Assembly (NCBI GenBank): GCA_044772875.1
Contig: CP173058.1
Span: forward strand, 558,001-622,000
Direction of reading: 5' to 3'
Source: Morganella morganii_D
GTDB lineage: Bacteria > Pseudomonadota > Gammaproteobacteria > Enterobacterales > Enterobacteriaceae
DNA length: 64,000 nt
Under the pieces are notes generated by a model. The model was not told where the DNA came from and searched no databases. It worked only from the letters and a program-made list of their open reading frames with translations. The translations under genes were made by a program, and so were the position numbers. Shown piece by piece: positions 57,615 to 64,000 of the stretch. Position 1 is the first letter of the stretch. Every line of letters starts with the position of its first letter.

Positions 57615-59186
57615 ATGGAATGGATCGCTGATCCGTCGATTTGGGCCGGTCTGGCCACATTAATCGTACTCGAAATTGTTCTTGGTATTGATAACCTTGT
57701 TTTCATTGCCATTCTTGCCGATAAACTTCCCCCTGCGCTGCGTGACAAAGCCCGTATAACCGGTCTGCTGTGCGCGCTGGTCATGCGTATTATTCTGCTG
57801 TTCAGCCTTTCCTGGCTTATTACGCTGACCAAACCGATGTTTACGATGTTCGGCCATCCGTTCAGTGCGCGTGATTTAATTATGCTGATCGGCGGTCTGT
57901 TCCTTCTGTTTAAAGCCACGATGGAACTGAACGAGCGGCTGGAAGGCGGTGAGCATCACGACGGACAGCAGCGGAAAACCTCGAAATTCTGGACGGTGGT
58001 GGCGCAGATTATTGTGCTGGACGCCGTCTTCTCTCTGGACTCCGTGATCACGGCCGTCGGGATGGTGGATCACATCGGTGTTATGGTTACAGCGGTGATT
58101 ATCGCCATGCTGCTGATGATCTGGGGCAGTCGTCCGCTGACCCGCTTTGTGAATGAGCACCCGACCATCGTTATCCTGTGTCTCAGCTTCCTGCTGATGA
58201 TCGGTTTCAGCCTGGTGGCGGAAGGGTTCGGCTATCACATTCCGAAAGGTTATCTCTATGCGGCGATTGGTTTCTCCATCATGATTGAAATGCTCAATCA
58301 GGTGGCGATATTTAACCGTCGTAAATTCCTGCGCGGCAAAAACTCTCTGCGCCAGCGCACGGCCGAAGCGGTACTGCGTATTCTGAGCGGCAAGCGCGGG
58401 TCATCGGAGCTGGATAACCGCACGGCGGATCTGATTTCGGATAATCAGGAAATTTTTGACCCGGAAGAGCGGCAGATGATTGTCCGCGTGTTGGGGCTGT
58501 CACAGCGTAATGTCAACAGTATTATGACGTCGCGTCATGATGTGGAGATGCTGCGCATTGATGCGACCAGCGATGAAATCGCGGCACTGCTGATTAAAAA
58601 CCCGCACACCCGGGTGGTGATCAGAGGCTCAGCGGATGATGATGAGCTGCTGGGCGTGGTGCATGTGATCGATCTGCTGCATCAGCGCTTACAGCAGGAC
58701 ACACTGGATCTGCACGCGCTGATCAAGCAACCGCTGGTCTTCCCTGAACAGTTGTCATTACTGAAGGCACTGGAGCAGTTCCGTCAGGCACAGACACACT
58801 TTGCCTTTGTGGCCGATGAATTCGGGTACGTCGAAGGGGTGGTGACACTGACGGATGTGATGGAAACTATCGCCGGAAACCTGCCGGTCAGTGGTGATGA
58901 GAATGATGCCCGCCATGATATTCAGTTTACGGATGATAACAGCTGGATCACCAACGGTTTTATGCCGCTGGAAGATTTAATTAACTATATTCCGCTGACA
59001 CTCGATGAAAAGCGTGAATATGAAACGGTGGCCGGTCTGCTGATGGAACATTTGCAGCGTCTGCCGAAAGTCGGTGAGCAGATTGAAATTGACGGCTGCC
59101 TGTTTGAGCCGCTGGAAATTCAGAACCACCGTATTAACCGTGTGAAAATCACGCTGCCGGAAAATCCGGAAGACAGTGACGGCTAA
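57615..59186 (+). CDS. yegH: TerC-domain/CBS/CorC membrane protein YegH
   Basis: The 523-residue protein has an N-terminal TerC-like membrane domain of about seven helices (1–235, with EIVLGIDNLVFIAILADKLP and LDAVFSLDSVITAVGMVDH), then tandem CBS domains (about 295–420) and a C-terminal CorC/HlyC-type domain. It aligns with E. coli YegH (527 aa) rather than YoaE. TerC proteins are implicated in metal ion export and metalation of secreted enzymes; YegH itself is uncharacterised. Confidence 0.92.
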   Translation: MEWIADPSIWAGLATLIVLEIVLGIDNLVFIAILADKLPPALRDKARITGLLCALVMRIILLFSLSWLITLTKPMFTMFGHPFSARDLIMLIGGLFLLFKATMELNERLEGGEHHDGQQRKTSKFWTVVAQIIVLDAVFSLDSVITAVGMVDHIGVMVTAVIIAMLLMIWGSRPLTRFVNEHPTIVILCLSFLLMIGFSLVAEGFGYHIPKGYLYAAIGFSIMIEMLNQVAIFNRRKFLRGKNSLRQRTAEAVLRILSGKRGSSELDNRTADLISDNQEIFDPEERQMIVRVLGLSQRNVNSIMTSRHDVEMLRIDATSDEIAALLIKNPHTRVVIRGSADDDELLGVVHVIDLLHQRLQQDTLDLHALIKQPLVFPEQLSLLKALEQFRQAQTHFAFVADEFGYVEGVVTLTDVMETIAGNLPVSGDENDARHDIQFTDDNSWITNGFMPLEDLINYIPLTLDEKREYETVAGLLMEHLQRLPKVGEQIEIDGCLFEPLEIQNHRINRVKITLPENPEDSDG

Positions 59187-59197
59187 CCGTTAAAACA

Positions 59198-59225
59198 ATA
59201 ATGCCGCCGGAAACGGCGGCATTAT
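59198..59225 (+). terminator. Stem-loop after yegH
   Basis: A 12-bp stem ATAATGCCGCCG/CGGCGGCATTAT capped by a GAAA tetraloop, 11 bp after the stop. No T run follows, so termination strength is uncertain. Confidence 0.6.
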
Positions 59226-59241
59226 CATCTTACCGTGCCGG

Positions 59242-59587
59242 TTATTCAACCGGAGCACATTCAAAATCACGGAAAATCTTCCGGCTGTTTTTGGCGCACG
59301 GTTTAAACTTTCCGGCCGGTGATGTTTTCAGGGATATAATAGGCTTCATCATCAATCAGGAATGAGATTTCACCGTCACGGCTCTGATCATTGCTGTAAA
59401 CAGACACGTTGTTATCAAATCCTTCTCCGGCACCTTCGTTACAGGCAATAATCACGGTATCGCCGGAGCCGTTGCTGATGCTGTATTCAGTAAATCCCTG
59501 AGCGGCACCCATTGACCGGGTGCCGGGCACGGCATTTGCAGAGGCAGAGCAGGCAGCAATCACACCGGCCAATACTCTTTTTTTCAT
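59242..59587 (-). pseudogene. Small secreted protein gene, apparently frameshifted near the 3' end
   Basis: The frame from 59587 encodes a 94-residue protein with a signal peptide (about 1–19, MKKRVLAGVIAACSASANA), then a Gly/Asn/Asp-rich mature domain; it stops at 59303. In the neighbouring frame the sequence continues naturally with KFKPCAKNSRKIFRDFECAP and a stop at 59242; this tail contains two cysteines that could pair with the single upstream one. A one-base change near 59310–59325 (GGCCGG) would join them to give about 114 residues. It is either a frameshifted gene or a short protein as it stands. The function is unknown. Confidence 0.5.
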
Positions 59588-59842
59588 TGATAAGATATCC
59601 GTTATAGTTATAGATAATTGTTAATATCGGTTGCCGGTTCATATTTTCGGGTCTGTATTGATAATCTGCTGCTTCCCCGGTTTTTCTGTTTTTTTCGGCC
59701 CGGTATCGGAACATTCAGATTTTGATACACAATAATTTTACAATTACTGATTTGTCTGCTTTATTTTTACCTTTAATCGTATACGCTGCAAACCCTGAAT
59801 TGTGGTTATCTGTCAGATTTCTGTAAGGATAAAAAACCGCCT

Positions 59843-61480
59843 ATGTCTGTCGTTACACTGATCCTTGTTTTTTTGCTGGCCGTGATTGCCAGTGTGTTTG
59901 TCTCCCGCCTGCTGGGTGACAAAATTCCGCTGCCTTTTATTCAGATTGCCATCGGGGCGGGGTTATCGCTATTCGGTTTTGATGTGGCGTTTGAGCCGCA
60001 TCTGTTCCTGTTTCTTTTTATCCCGCCGTTACTGTTTCTTGATGGCTGGCGTATTCCGAAGGAAGCGCTGTTCAGTGATATCAAACCGATTTTCTCGCTG
60101 GCTATCGGCCTGGTGTTTTTCACCGTTGTTGGTATGGGACTGTTTATTCACTGGCTGATTCCGGCGGTTTCCCTGGCGGTCGCTTTTGCATTAGCCGCGA
60201 TTCTGTCACCGACAGACCCGGTTTCTGTGGCGGCGATGACCGTCAATGCACCGCTTCCTTCCCGTATGGCGCATATTCTGGAAGGGGAATCTCTCTTTAA
60301 TGATGCCAGCGGCCTGGTCTGTTTCAGTTTTGCGGTAACAGCGGCACTGACCGGGACATTCTCTCTGCCGTCTGCTGCCGGGAAGTTTATGGTGGTGGCG
60401 CTGGGCGGGATTATGGTTGGTCTGCTGATTGCCATGTTTATCGGGAAAGTGAACCAGTTTCTGGTGCAGCGTACCGGGGAAGACCCGGCTATCCAGATCA
60501 TGATCAGCCTGCTGATCCCGTTTGTGTCCTACCTGGCGGCAGAGCACCTGGGGGTGTCCGGGATTCTGGCTGCTGTGGCTGCCGGTATTGCTATGCACTA
60601 TGAGCGCATTGTCGGTCGTATGCAGTCGGCCACCCGTATGCAGAGCAAAGCGGTCTGGGATACAGTGCAGGTTGCGCTGAACGGAATGATCTTTATCCTG
60701 CTGGGTGAACAGTTGCCGGGAATGTGGCGCTCAGTGCCGCAGGTGGCAGCGGATGCCGGGGCTTCTGCGCCGTGGGTACTGCTGCTCTATGTGGTGATTA
60801 TCACTGTTGGCCTGGCGGTTCTGCGTTTTGCCTGGGTATGGATTGCTATGACACTGACCGTTTTCCGCCAGCGCCGCAAAGGCAAACAGTCAAATATGCC
60901 GCATCTGCGCCTGATGGCTATTATGGCAACGGCCGGTGTGCGCGGGGCTATTACCCTCGCCGGTATCCTGACCCTGCCGATGCTGATGAATGACGGCTCA
61001 CCCTTTCCGCACCGGGATCTGGCCATTTTCCTTGCGATGGGGGTTATTCTGTTTTCGCTGGTGATTGCTGCGGTTGCACTGCCGGTACTGACAAAAGGGC
61101 TGAATACAGACTTACCGCACGATAATGAAGAGCTGAATGCCCGTTTCACCCTGAATGAAGCCGCAATGAATAACCTGCGGGTGCAGATGGCGGAGCCGCT
61201 GGAAGATATTGATGAAATGACACTGCGGACAGAAGTGGGGACACATTTACTGGAGATCTATGGCCGTCATCTTGACAGTGACAGTGATGACCAGACCGCC
61301 GGGTTTGACTGGCACAATGTGATCCGCATGGAACGGCGGATGTCACTGACGGCTCTTCAGGCGGAGCGTGATGCCCTGAAACAGTTACGTAAAAGTAAAA
61401 ATATCAGCGAGCACACTTACACCCGGCTGGTGCAGGAGCTGGATCTGAAAGAAGAAACACTGAAACTGGCACTGCACTGA
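59843..61480 (+). CDS. CPA1-family Na+/H+ antiporter (YjcE-like)
   Basis: The 545-residue protein has 12 or 13 membrane helices and the CPA1 (NhaP/YjcE) motifs FIPPLLFLDGWRIP, LSPTDPVSVAAMT, EGESLFNDASGLV with the transport aspartate, and RGAITLAGILTLPM. The C-terminal 130 residues are hydrophilic and rich in Glu and Arg, as in E. coli YjcE (549 aa), to which it appears closest. It should exchange sodium or potassium for protons at the inner membrane; ion preference cannot be read from sequence. Confidence 0.9.
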   Translation: MSVVTLILVFLLAVIASVFVSRLLGDKIPLPFIQIAIGAGLSLFGFDVAFEPHLFLFLFIPPLLFLDGWRIPKEALFSDIKPIFSLAIGLVFFTVVGMGLFIHWLIPAVSLAVAFALAAILSPTDPVSVAAMTVNAPLPSRMAHILEGESLFNDASGLVCFSFAVTAALTGTFSLPSAAGKFMVVALGGIMVGLLIAMFIGKVNQFLVQRTGEDPAIQIMISLLIPFVSYLAAEHLGVSGILAAVAAGIAMHYERIVGRMQSATRMQSKAVWDTVQVALNGMIFILLGEQLPGMWRSVPQVAADAGASAPWVLLLYVVIITVGLAVLRFAWVWIAMTLTVFRQRRKGKQSNMPHLRLMAIMATAGVRGAITLAGILTLPMLMNDGSPFPHRDLAIFLAMGVILFSLVIAAVALPVLTKGLNTDLPHDNEELNARFTLNEAAMNNLRVQMAEPLEDIDEMTLRTEVGTHLLEIYGRHLDSDSDDQTAGFDWHNVIRMERRMSLTALQAERDALKQLRKSKNISEHTYTRLVQELDLKEETLKLALH

Positions 61481-61500
61481 CAGTAACAGCGGGAAAAGAC

Positions 61501-61529
61501 AAAAAGACCCGCATGCCGGGTCTTTTTTT
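61501..61529. terminator. Bidirectional rho-independent terminator
   Basis: AAAAAGACCCG-CATGC-CGGGTCTTTTT between the convergent antiporter and the membrane-anchored hypothetical gene; T runs on both strands. Confidence 0.92.
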
Positions 61530-62196
61530 ACATAATAATACTGTTGCGGGTGTGCGCCTGCAAAACCCGTGATGCGGTCTGTGTCATGGTATCATTGATT
61601 TCATCGAGCCAGTGATGAACCTGCTCTGCGGATAATGTCAGTGACGGGCAGTCCCGGTCCTTCTGATTGTTCTCTTCCAGCAGCAGAACCAATTCGGTAT
61701 CCAGCAGGGACTGGATAATATCAATCCACAGCCCGATTTGCTGATTCAGCGGTTTTCCGGCCGGAGAGGTAATACAGTAGCGGTTCAGCCGTTCACTGCC
61801 GGTATACTGAAAATCATCCCGCAGTGCCAGCCGTTCTGCCAGTGTGGCGGTTTCAGGCGCGGGCAGCGGGGTGCCGAGACAGGTAAATTCATAACTGTCT
61901 TCCCGGGTAAACAGGCTGTCATTCAGCCGGATATGTTTTTCCTCATAATGCATCAGTACTTCGCGCAGCAGTGCACTGACCGCAAAAAAGTGATCCGTCT
62001 TATGGAACTGACTGCCGTTAAGGTAGGGTGTACTCAATTGCTGGCGCAGAGATTGCTCATCTTCCCCGGGGGAGGAGACAAAACGTCTGCGGGATTTCTG
62101 TGTTTTGAACCAGCGCCGCCAGCGGTGGCGCGACATATACAGCAGCAGACTGAGTAACAGCAGATAATAAAGAGAGTCTAAAAGTTCATCCTGCAT
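61528..62196 (-). CDS. Membrane-anchored hypothetical protein
   Basis: The 222-residue product starts MQDELLDSLYYLLLLSLLLY, a single N-terminal membrane helix, followed by a strongly basic stretch (RHRWRRWFKTQKSRRRF) and a mostly helical cytoplasmic region. The positive charges after the helix place the bulk inside the cell. I do not recognise the family. The start at 62196 has GGAAGG upstream. It follows yeaK by 21 bp on the same strand and is probably cotranscribed with it. Confidence 0.65.
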   Translation of the reverse strand: MQDELLDSLYYLLLLSLLLYMSRHRWRRWFKTQKSRRRFVSSPGEDEQSLRQQLSTPYLNGSQFHKTDHFFAVSALLREVLMHYEEKHIRLNDSLFTREDSYEFTCLGTPLPAPETATLAERLALRDDFQYTGSERLNRYCITSPAGKPLNQQIGLWIDIIQSLLDTELVLLLEENNQKDRDCPSLTLSAEQVHHWLDEINDTMTQTASRVLQAHTRNSIIM

Positions 62197-62217
62197 AATC
62201 GCCTTCCCAAGCAAAAA

Positions 62218-62736
62218 TCAGAGTTCACGGCGGACAAACGATACTGTTTCAGGATCGGCAATCCGCTGATAGTCCTTTGTATTCAGAATAATGGAGCACT
62301 CCAGACTGCCGGCATTAAAGGCCAGCTCGCTGAAACGCTCAAATAACATCGGATCGGCAACGAGACGGAGATCAGGGTGGAAACTGAAGGGCGGGATAGC
62401 ACCGAAAACACACTGTGTCAGTTCAGCTGTCTCTGCCGGGCTGGCCAGAGAGGCTCGGGTGCCGCCGGTTTTTTTTGCCAGTACCTGTAAATCCGCCTGC
62501 TGATCAGAAGGCAGAATGGCGAGGACATACTGACGGATCCCATTTCCTTTGATATGACAAACCAGTGCTTTGGCACCCTGACCGTGATGTGTGCCGCGTA
62601 CTCTGGCCACTTCTCCGGTTTTCCCGGCAGAGGCATGATGTACCACGCGGTAGCGGGCATTATTTTCATCCAGCTGGGCTGTCAGTTTCTCAAAAATCGG
62701 GTTCATATCACTTGCTGTCTCTGCATTTGTTGTCAA
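62218..62736 (-). CDS. yeaK: Mischarged aminoacyl-tRNA deacylase YeaK
   Basis: This 172-residue YbaK/ProX-family protein matches E. coli YeaK (167 aa), a trans-editing deacylase acting on mischarged tRNAs such as Ser-tRNA-Thr. Conserved stretches include GQGAKALVCHIKGNGIRQYV with the catalytic-site lysine, SLASPAETAELTQCVFGAIP and PFSFHPDLRLVADP. It precedes the membrane-anchored hypothetical gene and lies downstream of hisIE on the same strand. Confidence 0.9.
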   Translation of the reverse strand: MTTNAETASDMNPIFEKLTAQLDENNARYRVVHHASAGKTGEVARVRGTHHGQGAKALVCHIKGNGIRQYVLAILPSDQQADLQVLAKKTGGTRASLASPAETAELTQCVFGAIPPFSFHPDLRLVADPMLFERFSELAFNAGSLECSIILNTKDYQRIADPETVSFVRREL

Positions 62737-62806
62737 TATCCTGCCTATTATAGAAGGTTACGGCAACAAATGCAGCGGGCAAAAAAGGATTTACCCTGCT
62801 TTCGGA

Positions 62807-63418
62807 TTAACGGTGACGGGAGCGCAGTTTTCCGATAACGGCGGCTAAATCCAGATCCGCATCCTGAAGCAGCACCAGCAGGTGATAAAGCAGATCCGCT
62901 GACTCTGAGGTCAGTTCCGCCTTATCGCGGACAGTTGCTGCAAGTGCGGTTTCCACACCTTCTTCCCCTACCTTTTGTGCGATCCGTTTGGTTCCGGCGG
63001 CATAGAGTTTTGCCGTGTAAGAACTGTCCGGATCAGCAGTTTTGCGGGATTTGATCACGGACTCCAGCTCATACAGGAAGCCCTGGGCGGTTTGTGCCGG
63101 GGCAAAACAGCTGTTGGTACCCTGATGGCAGGTCGGGCCGATCGGTAAGACCAGCGCAAGCAGCGTGTCGTTGTCACAGTCTTTAAACAGATCCGTCAGA
63201 TTCAGAAAATGCCCGGACGATTCCCCTTTGGTCCACAGCCGCTGTTTGGTGCGGGAATAAAACGTCACACGTTTTTCTCTGATCGTTTTTTCCAGTGCAT
63301 CGCGGTTCATGTAGCCCAGCATCAGCACATCACCGGAGACAGCGTGCTGAACAATAACCGGCAGCAGGCCGCCGGTTTTCTGCCAGTCCAGTTGTGCGAT
63401 TTCCTGTTCCGTGAGCAT
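62807..63418 (-). CDS. hisI: Bifunctional phosphoribosyl-AMP cyclohydrolase/phosphoribosyl-ATP pyrophosphatase HisIE
   Basis: HisIE catalyses steps 2 and 3 of histidine synthesis. The 203 residues equal the E. coli fusion. The N-terminal HisI domain (about 1–115) has MLGYMNRDALEKTI, SRTKQRLWTKGESSGHFL and the zinc cysteines in DCDNDTLLALVLPIGPTCHQ; the C-terminal HisE domain has KVGEEGVETALAA and ESADLLYHLLVLLQD. It is the last gene of the his operon, starting 6 bp after hisF. Confidence 0.97.
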   Translation of the reverse strand: MLTEQEIAQLDWQKTGGLLPVIVQHAVSGDVLMLGYMNRDALEKTIREKRVTFYSRTKQRLWTKGESSGHFLNLTDLFKDCDNDTLLALVLPIGPTCHQGTNSCFAPAQTAQGFLYELESVIKSRKTADPDSSYTAKLYAAGTKRIAQKVGEEGVETALAATVRDKAELTSESADLLYHLLVLLQDADLDLAAVIGKLRSRHR

Positions 63419-63424
63419 AACGTA

Positions 63425-64000
63425 TTACTCCTGTATTCTGACAACGATCCCGTCGCGGGCTAGTCCGCGTTTCAGTTCGCCGATATTAATGATCTGCTTG
63501 TGGAAGACGGAGGCGGCAAGCGCACCGTCAACACCGGCCTGTAAAAAAGCATCACGGAAGTGATCCGGGTGACCGGCACCGCCTGAGGCAATCAGCGGCA
63601 CCTGACACACCCGGCGCACTTTCTTCAGCTGTTCCAGGTCGTAACCGTTGCGCACACCATCCCGGTTCATCATATTGAGGACGATTTCCCCGGCGCCGCG
63701 CTGCTGCACTTCCTGCACCCAGTCGAGGGTATTGCGGGAAGTCGCGATAGTGCGTTTTTCATCACCGGTAAACTGATAGACATGATAGTTGCCGGTTTTT
63801 GCATCGTGCCAGGTATCAATTCCCGCGACAATGCACTGCACGCCGAAGCGGTCAGCCAGCCGGGTAATGAGTGTCGGATCACTCAGTGCCGGAGAGTTAA
63901 CGGAAATTTTGTCCGCACCGAAACTGAGGATCGCGGCGGCATCTTCGGTGCTGCGGATCCCGCCTGCGACACAGAACGGGATATCAATCACTTCCGCCAC
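63425..64000 (-). CDS. hisF: Imidazole glycerol phosphate synthase cyclase subunit HisF, C-terminal part (5' end outside window)
   Basis: HisF is the (βα)8-barrel subunit that uses ammonia from HisH to form imidazole glycerol phosphate and AICAR. The last 191 of about 258 residues are present, running to the window edge. Seen are IPFCVAGGIRSTEDAAAILS, FGADKISVNSPAL, CIVAGID with the family's aspartate and GEIVLNMMNRDGVRNGYD, with a second catalytic aspartate. The operon runs leftward into hisIE. Confidence 0.97.
   Translation of the reverse strand: MAEVIDIPFCVAGGIRSTEDAAAILSFGADKISVNSPALSDPTLITRLADRFGVQCIVAGIDTWHDAKTGNYHVYQFTGDEKRTIATSRNTLDWVQEVQQRGAGEIVLNMMNRDGVRNGYDLEQLKKVRRVCQVPLIASGGAGHPDHFRDAFLQAGVDGALAASVFHKQIINIGELKRGLARDGIVVRIQE

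Noticed and set aside
1..64000. CRISPR arrays, tRNA/rRNA genes, intact insertion sequences
   Set aside because: I looked for regular spaced repeats, tRNA T-loop/anticodon patterns and transposase frames and saw none; short structured RNAs could still be missed by eye.

Overview
The window looks like chromosomal DNA of an enterobacterium. Gene order and protein sequences follow Escherichia coli closely in many places: moaCDE–ybhL, ybhRSFG–cecR–rhlE, dps–rhtA, codBA, moeAB, folE–yeiB, yohJK–cdd, metG–apbC, udk–dcd–asmA and hisIE–hisF. The divergence and the local rearrangements suggest family Morganellaceae, most likely Morganella; that assignment is inference from protein similarity I recognise, not a search. 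I see no rRNA or tRNA gene, CRISPR array or intact insertion sequence.

Layout. 1–2.7 kb: end of the molybdopterin operon (moaA, C, D, E; no moaB) and the membrane protein YbhL. 2.7–5.3 kb: accessory DNA, with a frameshifted aminoglycoside-phosphotransferase-family gene and an AT-rich pair that resembles a secreted cysteine-peptidase-fold toxin with a periplasmic Sel1-repeat partner. 5.5–11.2 kb: the YbhFSRG exporter and its TetR regulator CecR, divergent from rhlE–dusC. 13.9–17.5 kb: a YeaQ-type protein, sseA preceded by a probable small membrane protein, and dinG. 17.5–19.1 kb: an orphan fimbrial chaperone and the wreck of a colicin-type bacteriocin locus. 19.2–31.2 kb: dps, rhtA, a LOG-family gene, an amidohydrolase–permease pair, codBA with a PurR operator, moeAB, then a two-gene unit that looks like a microcin precursor with a double-glycine-type leader plus a small membrane protein.

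31.4–38.8 kb: folE and yeiB, adjacent in E. coli, are separated here by about 5.5 kb of decayed prophage bounded by a 16-bp direct repeat that overlaps the folE stop and the yeiB start. The remnant holds an integrase start, an antirepressor fragment, an AP2-like protein, two intact membrane-protein cargo genes, pieces of tail fibre and tail-fibre-assembly genes in both orientations, and a broken Gin/Pin-type DNA invertase: the ruins of a tail-fibre switching cassette.

38.8–64 kb: sanA, maeA, cdd, yohKJ, an AT-rich stand-alone DUF262/HNH-like gene (probable phage defence), metG, apbC, udk, dcd, asmA, dcuC, a single-domain riboflavin-synthase-like protein, a rhomboid protease, gnd, yegH, a CPA1 antiporter, yeaK, hisIE and the 3' part of hisF. 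The gnd/yegH/his neighbourhood carries no colanic-acid or O-antigen cluster, unlike E. coli.

The strongest candidates for undescribed biology are the toxin/partner pair at 3.6–5.3 kb, the microcin-like unit at 30.8–31.2 kb, the YafU-like/DUF1240-like prophage cargo pair at 33.6–34.8 kb and the single lumazine-binding-domain gene at 54.4 kb.
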